Below are positions 12,880 through 26,100 of a stretch of DNA of 64,000 nucleotides, piece by piece (position 1 is the stretch's first letter; every line of letters begins with the position of its first letter). The DNA lies in assembly GCF_001039355.2 (NCBI RefSeq), contig NW_019774625.1, forward strand, positions 439,979 to 503,978. Direction: 5' to 3'. Both the position numbers and the translations under genes were made by a program. The stretch is from Lingula anatina (Eukaryota; Brachiopoda; Lingulata; Lingulida; Lingulidae). The notes under the pieces are model-generated. The model saw nothing but the letters and a program-made list of their open reading frames with translations, ran no database searches and was not told the origin of the DNA.

Positions 12880-14047
12880 ATTGTGTAATGTTTTTTTATG
12901 TTGAAAAAGTGACCTGATGAGATCACTATTGGATTTTTTCCCCAAAATCAGTAAATAAGTTCAATGTTGTTTCAAGGTACATTTAATAACAACAAAAGTC
13001 AAGATATTGTATTATGACGCCAGACACACAAGACTTGTTATTCGAGTACAGTTTTTATTTCAGATTAAACATGCCGTCAAGATACGCTGATGCAAAAAAG
13101 TATAATCTTCCGACAACAAACTGCATATAACTCTTATTGTTGCTGCCAGATCTTATAACATCAAGTAAATTTAAGCAGACCTAAGGCAAACAATAGGCTC
13201 TCCTCTGCAAAAGGTGATTAAACTGTAACCCCAGTGTGGTATTACAATTTACTGCAACTTCCTACCTTGGCCATTTCCTGTCAATTACTCTTAGGTAAAC
13301 ACTGACACAACTGGACCAGTCTCCTGAAGCTTATAATTCATTTTCAGTTGAATAGATTGATAGCTTTGGAATAGGGTTCAAACCATTTAATATTTCTGAC
13401 AAAATAAATAAATAATAATAACAATTATGACAAAAAAAATGAATATTTGATAGGTGATAATTCCTCCCATCAAGAGATTATTTCAGACATGTAAGGGCAG
13501 TTAATTAACAAAGAATGCAGGTGATAAGATCCTTTACGTATCACACCTTGCTTATACTACATCCGAAAGAAGAAAAAATTGCTAGATTTATTAAATAAAT
13601 GGGGTAAGGCTATTGAGCCGGGCTAAAAACAATTTCAAAAATAAACTATCAAAGTGAAAAAAAATCAACACATTTACTTAACCTCTTTCTGTTTCACCAA
13701 GCCAGTTTCCAGAAAAAGTCCCATGTTGCCTTTTATACCCTTTGGTTAACATTGAGCCCACACACATCAGTCCTTAAAGTTAATGATACCACTAGCACTT
13801 TGTTGATCACTTGGTATTTGACATCTTCCTACTAGTAGGTATGTTCCGAGTTCACCGTTTTCCGAATATCTTGCATGTGGAATCTAATTATTTCTTTATC
13901 CTTTGTACACTAGACAGGTACTTGAACCTCCAGTTCTTTTCTTTTGTAAGTACCCCGCCCCACTGATAATACTAATTTACAGGGTATGATAAAATTTCCT
14001 GATAAAATTTCAAGAACTTTTTCATAAAAAAATGTATAAATATAAAG
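12880..14047. other. Intergenic stretch between the palindromic insertion and PRIMPOL
   Basis: AT-rich sequence with no recognisable gene, RNA or repeat boundary. Confidence 0.5.
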
Positions 14048-14053
14048 TTTATT
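14048..14053 (-). terminator. PRIMPOL: PRIMPOL polyadenylation signal candidate
   Basis: AATAAA on the minus strand, 72 nt past the PRIMPOL stop codon. Position and motif are right for the main 3' end. Confidence 0.5.
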
Positions 14054-14125
14054 GTAATAATTTCGTAATTACTCTGCTATATTTACCAGTAAAAAATTAA
14101 ATAGCATTTGAGTGATTTATGATCA

Positions 14126-14520
14126 TTAAGAGTCAAGAGCACTCAACATATCAGAATCACTAACTTCCTCACCAAAATCTAGTAATTGCCTATTATCTGT
14201 AAGTGTGTTTATACTACCAGTATTTTCTTTATTCAGCCTTGAATGAGACATTTCTGCCAGCATAAGTTCAGCATCTGATAACTCATAACACTGAGGATCA
14301 AATGAATTTGCAAGGGTATTACCAAAATGTATATTTTCAAAATAAGGTGCCAGTTCATTTTTCTTTTGCTTAGCCACCACATCACATGCATTTGGATTTG
14401 CATAATATGACTCCTCTGCCTCAATTCCAGCTTTAAAAAGTTCTATGTCATCAACCTCATCCCCATCTAGTGTGTCTTGAAAAAGTGCTGCTGGGAGGAC
14501 CTCATGTGGTAAGGAAAAAT
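14126..14520 (-). CDS. PRIMPOL: PRIMPOL exon 14 (RPA-binding C-terminus, stop)
   Basis: It encodes residues 600-729, starting FSLPHEVLPAALF like human FPLPAEVCLLF. It is acidic, with DAELMLAEM and a terminal EEVSDSDMLSALDS that resemble RPA-binding motifs A and B. Acceptor TTTGTAG; stop TAA or TGA-type at 14126-14128. Confidence 0.92.
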
Positions 14521-17500
14521 CTACAAACAAAAGAGAAGCAATTTTCTGTCATAAAGGATATCTTAAAGATATTCCAATGCCTAAAGCAAAATGGGTTTAT
14601 TATCGAAAGAAAGGTAGGGGACTGAACTTGTCACTCACCAAGGACAAGAAAACACTGAAAAGTAAATATATGCTAACAAAGGGGCAAAAAAATCATAAAT
14701 GACAGTTCTGGCATAATGAGGTGCAATTTCAGTTGAAGATAACACCTGTGGGAAAAATTTTCAACATATTTCAGATATTAAAGATAGTTCTGATAAACAA
14801 CCACTTTGAGAAAAAATAAATAAATAAATAAACACATTTTGAATGAAGATAATATAGTAGCTGCTGCCTTCATAAATATCTACAAAAAGGTTTTTCTTTG
14901 ACAAGAAATAAAGCATATTTTAAAGCATATGAGGTGGATGAGAGGAAGATGTACTGGGGAGTTGGACAGGAGGTAGCTTTGTTGGTGCCATGGTCCCTAT
15001 CTTCTTGCATAGCCCACTTACAATTTGATAACAATGGTACCAGTGGCCTGGTCCCCCAATTTTTCTATCAAATTGCCCATGCACTACAGAAAAGTAGTAA
15101 GCCAAGTGTAATTGACCACTTCATTATGTTAGTACAAATTCTAAATGTCCCCCTATCAATTGCAATCAGCTAGAATTGCTATAATTTGGTTCTTTAATAT
15201 GCAATTTTTCACTATATTTTTATACTCTAACATAGAAGGGTAAATTCAAAGCAATGTAAGCCTTTAATTTTGATCAGACTGTCTGTTGCAATATATTGTT
15301 TAATATTTCAAATAATGCCAAAAGAGGCAATATGATAAATCAAAGGGTGCTTTTTTTTCAAATATTTGATTATATTAGGATGAAGAGATGTCAATCCATT
15401 ACATAGGCAGACATTCTGAATCTATTTACCAACTTACTTTGAGATCTATAGTTTAGTGCCCTGCACTCTGGATCATGACATTTCTGATAATAAACTCCCT
15501 TTTTAAGATCAGCAATGATCCTGAAAAAATTAAGTATACATGTACCAATAATAAAATGTAAAATAATCATTTATTTGATACACAAACACAATACTTAATG
15601 TAAAAGTTCAGAAACAAGGACTGCCTTCTGAGTGCATACATTTTTTATCACCAGCAAAAAAAAATTGAAAATGGGACAATTTTACCAGTCTGTGATGTTA
15701 GCCACTAGTCCGATGCTTGTGGCCAGTAAAATTTCATGTGGACCAGATTTTTCCAGAATGTGTGAATTTAGTGGTACCAAATGTCTAATATATTTTTTAA
15801 TGCTGATTAACTAATCATTATAAGGTATGGCTGTTATTGTGCTAAGGTGTTTTTTACCTGTTGAAATGCCTAGAAGGTTTTTTTTTTACCAATTAGCCTC
15901 ATAGGTGTAGACAGCAATGGGTTTGAAGGGTAACTCAGTTACCACTGCAGGTAAAGTCACCAAAACCATGCAGTTATTGACAATGGCGGGAAGAACATCA
16001 CATTGCCACATATTTTTAAAAACATCTTTTAATCTGATAATAAATGGTCTTGTTTATAAAGGTACACTGATAACTGCTCTTTGCTACATTTTTCTCAGCT
16101 TGTCAAAATTTTCTGCAGCTGCCCCCCCCCCCCCCCCCAATCACCCTTGGATCTACCAGACAGACTTACATGATGTTATTGCTCCTATGTTGTCTCTGTA
16201 CATTATCACACCATCTATACTTCCCTATATCATAAGTCAATGTTTCTCCTTGAGAGAAGTAGGCCCAGCGCCTGATGTAGCCTTGCAGCCCATCTCTCTT
16301 TATCACATTATTGCTTATGAAATTATCAACTTCTGGATAAGGTGAATGACTGTAACCTTCCACAGATTCCAGACCTGAAACAAAAATATTGATCTGATAG
16401 TTATGAAGTACATTTCTGAACATTTCACAACTGTGTATAACCAGTTCTCTTTTTGCCAAAAGGATTAAAGCTGCTACAAGAGACCACGGTGTTCCAGTAT
16501 AGGTGGCCCTGCTCAATGTGAAAAGGTGCTCCACAGATTTAGTCACAGTTTATAATATTTTTATTCATATCAGGTTATGGTACAGTTAACTGAATAATTA
16601 CTAAAAATAACTTTTTTCAGATAAAAATATTCATGGTTTATACCTTTTGTGAACTGAATGAACTATGAATGTCCCTGGGTATTAAAGCCCTGGTGAAGGT
16701 ACAGAATCAGTGCATGTTACTTGGTCTTTTAGTCATATCTTTTCTTGCATTAACAGCCCTCTTATACCATGTTTGAACATGTATCCATTAAGTGTATACA
16801 AACCAGTTCATGAGCAGTCAAATGAAAAATTAACTAAAAAATTCAAACAGTCCCACCTTGTCAATTTGTACGTGTTCTTTCTATGTCAATACCTGAAGCA
16901 GGTATTGTTTGAGGTAAGAATACAAGCCCCATAGGATTTCTCTCTTTGGTGCAATGACGCACACATCTATTCCCTATTGATCTAGTTACTATGTCACTAA
17001 AGGCATTGAGTGTGATTGCACTGGATATTGACACCCACTGAGATAATCTAACTTCCTACATATTCTGAGAACTGATGGCTGAACAAGGCTTTATCCTGTT
17101 TTTCAAACTGAATACATTGGTTACAAATCAAATATTATGACTTTGAGACATAAAGGATGTTGAAGTCAGAACGCAGAAGCTATTTTCTTTTTTTTTGGCT
17201 CTGTTTAGTTACTGCTGTCTGTAACTGTGATGCAAATGAAAAATTTCTTGATATGACGTATATTCACAGAGGGACTGCAAAATACAGTTTTGTGGCATAT
17301 TCATGTCCTTACTTTGTAGCAAACAAATAAAAAGAAAAAAGAATGCAACAGTGCCTTTGTCACTTAAGCTTTTCTCTCAAAAGTAAAGACTACTGCAGTT
17401 GTAATTCAGTTATGCACACAACAAGTTTTATTATTTGCACATCAATATTAGGAAAATATAATAAGACGGTTGGAATAAGTAGATGCCCAAAATTACACTC

Positions 17501-20500
17501 TTGCACATAATTTTGGACTAAAAAATGCATTTAATTTAATTTTTACCTATTGGTGATTAAAAAAACTTTTCTACTTAAGAATTACTTGATGTAAAGGAGT
17601 TAGTAAGGCCTTGCAGGCCCGTAGCCAGCAATTTCAAAAGGGGGGTTCTTTTTCTGAAAAAGTGGACCTTTTTCCATAAAAACTTCATTGCCCAGATCAA
17701 ATTTTGCCCAGAGTGGACCTTTTCCCAGCAAAGGGGGCAGTTCTTTCGAACCCCCCGAACCCCCCCTGGCTACGGGCCTGTAGACTTGTGGTTTAAACAA
17801 AAATCATGCTACATTTACAACAACATATAGCCATAATTCATAAGATCTAAAACAAATCTACTTACATTTCCCAAAACAATTAAAAGTGATAGAAGTCAAG
17901 CAATTTGACAATTCCAAAATGCCAGTTTGGTTAAAGTAAGAAAGCATGTTTATATGGATAACAGAAAATAGTAAATCTTGGATAAATATAATTTTGAAAT
18001 AATGACAGAATCTGTAATTATTGTGACAACTAAGATTTTTTAACCTTGTTTACAAACCTTTGTAATCTGCACTTGGCTCTCTTTGCCTGGATCGTGATAC
18101 TGGGCAAGCAGTATCCTCACAGTTGAGGATTTTTACCTGGTTGGAAAACCTTAAAATAAGAGAAAAAAAAACATTTTTCCAACAAAACTGTAACACATAT
18201 ACAGTAACACAGAAATAAAATAATAATTAAAAAAAAACTCATTATTTCTGGTGGACTGAGATATTTGTGAGTCTTTACTAACTCCTTTACATCACAGTAA
18301 TTCAAACGATCACATCACTATTTACTGGTACTGTTGCAATGTTTATATTTTAACTTTAAAAAGTTAACAAAAAGCTTCATTCATAACTGAAGCACAAAGC
18401 AGAGGAACATTGGTTACCCAATATTGTTTATCAGTGAATCAAAGAACAATTCATATGATGGCACATCACTGTTTGCAAGATGAGGCTTGTACTGATTTCT
18501 TTTAGAAATCTTCAGAGGGTTGTTCTTCATATATTTACTGGAAAGATACAGCCTGAAGTTCCTGTTCTTAGTGTAAACAGCTAAAATAACAAATACAAGG
18601 AATAAGTTTAAAAATTCAGAAAAAAATCTGATACTTGTGTCTGATACTTGTGGTAAAAGATGGTGACTTAATAAAAACAACCTAGTCATTTTGCCATGAC
18701 TGGTGATAAATTATATCATTTTGCTATAATGGAATGTTTAAAACTTGCAAAGTATGGATACAAAGCATTTTCAAATAAAATGTACACTGGCACATTTCAT
18801 CTCATGGCAAAGATATGAAATATGTTAACTGGGAAAATTTAATTTTAGCCAACTATGATTTACAATTTTTAAAGAAAATTGCCACATAAATACTGGAGTT
18901 ACACTCAAGATAGAGAAAAATATTGCTCTTAACCGAAGATTCAAATTTTCTTTTTATTTTTTTATACTAGTCTGAACTGCAAAAAATGCAGTTTGTCATT
19001 TATAGATAAAATACTTACCCAAATCACAAAACAAAACTCTGTTTTCATGTTTATCCAGCACCAGTAAATTGAACAATTCCTCTTTACATATGCCAAGTTT
19101 TTTAGAGTCCTGTACAGAACATTCACTGTGCAAATGACTTGAAGCAGCTTCAACACATCTTTCATCATCTTTAAAAATTGTTGAAAGACTGCTTTCTTTG
19201 GTTCTCTCTAACACTTTCTGAGGAGATTTTCTTGGTAATAACCTGTTATCACAGATGACATCTGCTGGTTTTCCAGGTAAGTTAATGTCATCAACTGTAA
19301 GATCTGTAGACTTCCCAGGTATTGAGCTGTCACTTGGAGCCCGGTGTGACACCTTTCCAGGATACTTTACAGAATATTCACTCCCCCCAACAGCAATATA
19401 TGAACTTATTGTATGACCATCACATGAAACCAGTGGATCCATTTTTTGCTTTTTGTAAACTTCTTTTATCTCTGAATGACCAGCATTAGTTTGATCACCG
19501 TCTTGCGTATTTTGGTACAAGTCAGTTGTTGTCTTAGGAGCATCACTGATCATATATGACTGTTTTTCATTGCTTTCTGCACACATGTCTATTAACTTCT
19601 TACAAATTTTACGCACAAAATGCCCTTGAATAANNNNNNNNNNNNNNNNNNNNNNNNNNNNNNNNNNNNNNNNNNNNNNNNNNNNNNNNNNNNNNNNNNN
19701 NNNNNNNNAAAAAAAACTCATTATTTCTGGTGGACTGAGATATTTGTGAGTCTTTACTAACTCCTTTACATCACAGTAATTCAAACGATCACATCACTAT
19801 TTACTGGTACTGTTGCAATGTTTATATTTTAACTTTAAAAAGTTAACAAAAAGCTTCATTCATAACTGAAGCACAAAGCAGAGGAACATTGGTTACCCAA
19901 TATTGTTTATCAGTGAATCCAAGAACAATTCATATGATGGCACATCACTGTTTGCAAGATGAGGCTTGTACTGATTTCTTTTAGAAATCTTCAGAGGGTT
20001 GTTCTTCATATATTTACTGGAAAGATACAGCCTGAAGTTCCTGTTCTTAGTGTAAACAGCTAAAATAACAAATACAAGGAATAAGTTTAAAAATTCAGAA
20101 AAAAATCTGATACTTGTGTCTGATACTTGTGGTAAAAGATGGTGACTTAATAAAAACAACCTAAACAACCTAGTCATTTTGCCATGACTGGTTTTAAATT
20201 ATATCATTTTGCTATAATGGAATGTTTAAAACTTGCAAAGTATGGATACAAAGCATTTTCAAATAAAATGTACACTGGCACATTTCATCTCATGGCAAAG
20301 ATATGAAATATGTTAACTGGGAAAATTTAATTTTAGCCAACTATGATTTACAATTTTTAAAGAAAATTGCCACATAAATACTGGAGTTACACTCAAGATA
20401 GAGAAAAATATTGCTCTTAACCGAAGATTCAAATTTTCTTTTTATTTTTTTATACTAGTCTGAACTGCAAAAAATGCAGTTTGTCATTTATAGATAAAAT

Positions 20501-23092
20501 ACTTACCCAAATCACAAAACAAAACTCTGTTTTCATGTTTATCCAGCACCAGTAAATTGAACAATTCCTCTTTACATATGCCAAGTTTTTTAGAGTCCTG
20601 TACAGAACATTCACTGTGCAAATGACTTGAAGCAGCTTCAACACATCTTTCATCATCATTAAAAATTGTTGAGAGACTGCTTTCTTTGGTTCTCTCTAAC
20701 CCTTTCTGAGGAGATTTTCTTGGTAATAACCTGTTATCACAGATGACATCTGCTGGTTTTCCAGGTAAGTTAATGTCATCAACTGTAAGATCTGTAGACT
20801 TCCCAGGTATTGAGCTGTCACTTGGAGCCCGGTGTGACACCTTTCCAGGATACTTTACAGAATATTCACTCCCCCCAACAGCAATATATGAACTTATTGT
20901 ATGACCATCACATGAAACCAGTGGATCCATTTTTTGCTTTTTGTAAACTTCTTTTATCTCTGAATGACCAGCATTAGTTTGATCACCGTCTTGCGTATTT
21001 TGGTATAAGTCAGTTGTTGTCTTAGGAGCATCACTGATCATATATGACTGTTTTTCATTGCTTTCTGCACACATGTCTATTAACTTCTTACAAATTTTAC
21101 GCACAAAATGCCCTTGAATAATAAAAAAAAAAAAACACCTTATAAAGTAAAATCTCTTAATGCACAGTTTTCAGTAAACATTTGCAGCTCAATATTCAGC
21201 CCATGGTTACAGAAAAATCAATCCACAACAAAATTTTTAACTTTATATAATGTTTTGATAAAAATTTGATAACATTCAACAATTTCTACCTTTTAAGATC
21301 TGTATAATAAAGCAACAACAAATACATCAGATACATATATTTTGAATATATGCTTCTTTAATTACTTCTTGGTGTTTAATTATTTAACCTTAAATAATTT
21401 AAGAATTCAATATCAAGAAAGGACATGTGAAATCATACAAAACATTGAATATGTACATAAAACTTTGTAAAAAAAAAAGAAGAAGACAGAAATAAAGAAA
21501 GAATTAGCACCTGCATGGACATTATTTCTGAAGACAGCACCTGGGAGTTGGAAAATCAAATGGGAGCTGAACTTTTCTGTGGTGCTGAAAAAAGAAAAGA
21601 TTTATGTTACAATAAGCTACAATATAAGAATATACCAGTACTTCACAGATTTAAAAGCAAATCTGATAAAACTTTTATTTTACAATATGTTTCTTTAAAA
21701 AAACATTTTATAATATTAAATAAAATCATATGTTCTTTAAAAATAATTTCTTTGCATTATAATGGTAAGTCAAACATGGCTGCTGTATATATATTTATAT
21801 GTACTTTATGTATATGTTACTCAAAATTCAAGTTTATCCCAGGCAAAAGTCTAAAGTTCTTCATATACAATACATTCAACATGGTATCACCTGGCATCTA
21901 GATCAAGCACCATACTTCTGTCACAGTATACACCAAACATAGTGTCCAAATGAAAGCACACAAACTGAAAGGAAACACAAGTAAACGAAATTATATGAAA
22001 GATATAAAAGTATACTATCCTTGATAGTTAATATTATACATACAGAATATCTAAATATACCAGTAAGTGATCTGGGGGGCCAAGAGGGACACTGATAGGT
22101 TAATTGGTCAATGATTACAACTCGGCGTTACAACATCAGTGCACGACCAGTTAGTCCTAGGGAAGGCTCATGAGTAGAACCGAAAATTAGATGGTAAGAA
22201 AATATTAAGCTGAAAACTAAAAACTGTGGAATGATTAATTCCACAATCCATGTATAATTACCGGACTAATGAACTTTTTTAAGAAGGAACTCTTGTATTT
22301 CCATCATTCCTCCTATTAATAACTATAAAGATAATGAGACAATCAGTTCAGATAGTATAAGTTAATGTTCTAAATCTACATGTACCCCTGGCCCTAGTAT
22401 CTGTCAATATCTGATTTTTTTACAAAAATAAATACTTTCTTCGGGAACAGATTTAAAAGTCTGTATGCAAAGGATGTGGTGATGTTTTAACTATCTTTTA
22501 CAAATTGAGTCAGTGTCCTAAAATGGTACTTTAAAATTCTCATTTTACCTTGATAAAGCTGTCCACCATTACATCTCCATCCTTTGAAGGATTCAACCTT
22601 TTGTTGAATTCCAAATCAAAGTACAGCTTACACACTGCTCCTAAAATATTACAAATAAGACTGATCTGAGGTAAGCGGTGCTCATATTTATAACATAGGA
22701 AAACAAAAAAAAAGTCCAATTACATGCAATACTCCCTTAAAGTCAAACTGAAAAATGAAGTGTACAAAGTGAGACATCATGAGAATAGGCAATCAATCAA
22801 GCAATCCATTATAGGCCCATCCTTAGCATAAAGGGTTCTAAAGAACCACCCTTAGAGCAGGAAAATGTCTACTCTGAATAAAAAAAAAAATGTTCTTCTG
22901 ATACATTCTGTGCCATTTCTCAAGTTGGGTCGACTAAAAAGGTAAAAGGTCCATTATTCCCCAGTAAGAATCCCCCTTTAAAACTGCTGGCTACAGGCCT
23001 GCATAAAAATAGACAAACCTTCAGGTATGATTTCGTAGTGCAGCCTCTTTGATTCTGGCAGCTGCCTGCAAAATTGAATAGTCTTATTTAAC

Positions 23093-23142
<50 letters not shown>

Positions 23143-26100
23143 AATAAACCCAGGTGTTAACAATTACCACTTATCTTTTAAAGTAACAAGAGCAAACTAT
23201 TCCTATTCTTTCAGCTTGAGGAAAAAAAGGAAGCAAGTTCAATCATAATAAAGTTTTATCAATATACAGCATTGGTCAAAAAGGTTGTCCCACCCCCATT
23301 TCCATGTACTTTTATTTACAAATGATCACCTCACAGCTGTAAATTGTTAGAAATAGTGCTTTTTATTACAGATACCGTGTCTAACATGATTAATGGTTTA
23401 AAAAATACAAAATAGTCATGAAAATATACATATTTTATACCATTTAGTCAAATTTATAAGAGGTACCCCCTCAAATCCACTGTTTCACTGTGACTTCTGC
23501 AGATGTAAAGAAATGTCTATAAAATTGAAAAGACGCCATCAAATGTCCCCAAATTCACAGACAATTAGCATTAGGGTGTGCTCGTTAAAGATCACGTGCC
23601 TAACAGCGTGTGCGTCTACCGCGTACTGCAATTATCTCCTGTAGACGGCGCGACAAGCCTTCAACACGGGTAACAATTCTGTTATGTGGGATATTGTCCC
23701 ATTCATCCTAAAGAGCGTGGCGGAATTGGTCAAGATTATTTGGGAATTGGTTCTCCTCTGCAGTGCACATTCCAATTCATGCCACAGGTGTTCAGTAGGA
23801 TTAATATCAGGACCCAAAGACTGTTGGCCCATCCTCAGACCCCTGTGTTTCTGCAACAAATCGTTTGCCAGACGAGAGCTGTGAGCAAGTGCGTTGTCAC
23901 AATGAAGCCAGTAGCATCCCTGAGGTCACCTCTTGCAAATGGAGTGAGATTTCTGTTGAGAATGTTACATTAAAATGCCCCTGTTACGTTTTGTTCCAAA
24001 AGGAACACTGTACTAATACCATGGGCTTGGAATGTTCTCCAAATGCGGACTGATCTAACACCTCAGGCGATATTATCCTACACACACCCTTCCAAGAGGC
24101 ATTTTTTAACATGTCTATGGACCCTCTTTGACCATCGATGGGATACAAGAAATAATTTGATTCTGCATCAAAATAGACTTCCTTCCAGTGATGGATGGCC
24201 AGGTTCAGGTGCCTGTGGGATCACTGTACGTAGCATTCTCAGCTGATATCTCATTCCATCTTCAAGAACTGACTTTGGGGTTAATTCCAGGCTTTATCAT
24301 GACTGCACACTTGCTCACACCTCTCGCCTGGCAAGTGTTTGTTGAAGAAACACAATGCTCTAAGGATGGAACCACCATCTTTGAGCCCTGATATTAAACT
24401 TACTAATCAACTGTGACATGAATTGGAGTGTGCAATGCAAAGGAGAACCAACCCCATAAAAACGTGGACCAACTCCCCCAACTTGTTTAAAAAGAATGGG
24501 ACAATATTCCACAAAACAGAATTGTTACCCGTGTTGAAGGCTTGTTGCGCCGTCTACAGGGGATAATTGCAGTACGCGCTAGACGCACACGCTGTTAGGC
24601 ACGTGACCTTTAACGAGCATACCCTAATGCTAATTGTCTGTGAATTTGGGGACATTTGATGGCGTCTTTTCAATTTTATAGACATTTCTTTACATCTGTA
24701 GAAGTCACAGTGAAACAGTGGATTTGAGGGGGTACCTCTTATAAATTTGACTAAATGGTATAAAATATGTATATTTTTACCTCTATTTTGTATTTTTTAA
24801 ACCATTAATCATGTTAGACACGGTATCTGTAATAAAAAGCACTATTTCTAACAATTTACAGCTGTGAGGTGATCATTTGTAATTAAAAGTACATGGAAAT
24901 GGGGGTGGGACAACCTTTTTGACCAATGCTGTATTCACCTGTAATAGTGCCAGAAATGGTGATAGCTTGCTGTCAAATACATTCTTTTTCCTTGTGCTCC
25001 ATGATTTAAAAGCTCACTTTCATAGGCAAAAACATGAAGATCCTGCAATTAATAAATTAAGCATACCCAAACAAATACGATGATGCATAATTATATCATG
25101 TAATATCTGATACAACAATTCTCAACACATTTTTTAAATTCTTTTTTAAGATATTGGGTAAAATGAACATGTGTACCATTACAGCATGAAAGTAAAAATT
25201 CTTTGTTCAGCAATACCAGTACCTTGTATTGTATGTGACAGTCACTGTGACAGATGAATCTTGATCAGCACTAACAACAGTAAATTAACTTCATTTATAG
25301 AATTCTTCATTTGTTCAACTTGGTTTGTTAACCAATACTTACCTGTGGATCCCGCTTAGCAAACTGAAAGGCATCTTTCTGTGAGAAGAACACAGTCCAT
25401 TGTGAAGCTGGTCCCTTTAAACTGGAAGTTGTCAGTGAACAGTCATAAAAATCATTATCTTCAAACACTAATAAAACAGCACTGGGTAATGTGTAGCAGC
25501 AAACAAACCTCTTACTATATATGGCAAATCATGATGCCATGACCCCATTTATCAACTGCATGGTGTAATAAGTAGAAAAAATGCTGCTGAATATGATATG
25601 AGATGAGATTTGCTACCATGGTTCAAGTTTATTCTGTCCCCATAGAGAAAGGCTCATTAAAAATATGGTTATCATTACAATATAGCACAAAGTCTCAAGG
25701 CTCAGCATAATATCAAACAAGATTTCGTGGAATTTAGAGGAGAGAGGGGTGAGAAATAAGGACAAGACTAGAAAGTGCTGTGTGACAACATACACATGTA
25801 TACTAGTATAAGCTGACAAAATTAATCCATGGGTTTTTTCTGGTTCTTTCCTTTACCAACTTACAGTCTTTTGCACAATAGTATATTTTCACCATGTTTT
25901 GCGTGTTACCACTGATCTCTAAGATGACATTTCCAGCACATAGTCTTCATCCTTGTTGCTAAAAGGTTATCCCCACCACACATGGATTCTTGTCTGTTTT
26001 TCAGTCTTGTATGATGACATGCAATACAGACAGTCTTGTTTTAGACTACCTTTAGACTATCGTGGATAATTTCTATAGAATACTATTATGATAATCATCA

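Larger units (their letters stand above)
18229..19633. repeat. Direct duplication, left copy (contig overlap at 75-N gap)
   Basis: About 1.4 kb nearly identical to 19709-21123, with scattered substitutions and small indels (for example extra CTAAACAAC in the right copy near 20161). It ends exactly at the gap, so it is almost certainly an unmerged overlap between allelic contigs. Confidence 0.9.
19709..21123. repeat. Direct duplication, right copy (contig overlap at 75-N gap)
   Basis: It begins at the gap with the same poly-A/ACTCATTATTTCTGG sequence found at 18232 in the left copy. It runs to the A-rich tract after exon 9. Confidence 0.9.
23267..24931. mobile_element. Tc1/mariner-type transposon with very long inverted arms
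   Basis: 1665 bp bounded by TA on each side (23265-23266, 24932-24933) and starting CAGCATTGGTCAAAAAGG in inverted orientation at both ends. About 370-400 bp at each end are nearly identical. Further in, both arms carry a diverged copy of the transposase C-terminus pointing outward: minus strand 23632-23930 (CDNALAHSSRLA then GPDINPTEHLWHELE) and plus strand about 24230-24530. The element is therefore an inverted pair of 3' halves. Neither frame is intact over a full-length transposase (about 340 aa), so it is non-autonomous. It lies in PRIMPOL intron 4. Confidence 0.88.

Noticed and set aside
15917-16345. 142-codon plus-strand open frame
   Set aside because: Antisense to PRIMPOL exon 12 and running through a poly-C repeat; a shadow of the real exon.
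18241-18305. Open frame MNYCDVKELVKTHKYLSPPE on the minus strand, present in both duplicated copies, as a PRIMPOL exon
   Set aside because: Exons 10 and 11 join directly in phase and align with human PrimPol without it, and it lacks a convincing donor (ATGAGTTTTTTT).
18229-21123. A true tandem exon duplication in PRIMPOL
   Set aside because: The repeat ends coincide exactly with the N run, and two other N joins in the window show the same pattern.
23684-24053. Plus-strand open frames over the left Tc1 arm
   Set aside because: They are antisense shadows of the minus-strand transposase remnant with the GPDINPTEHLW block.
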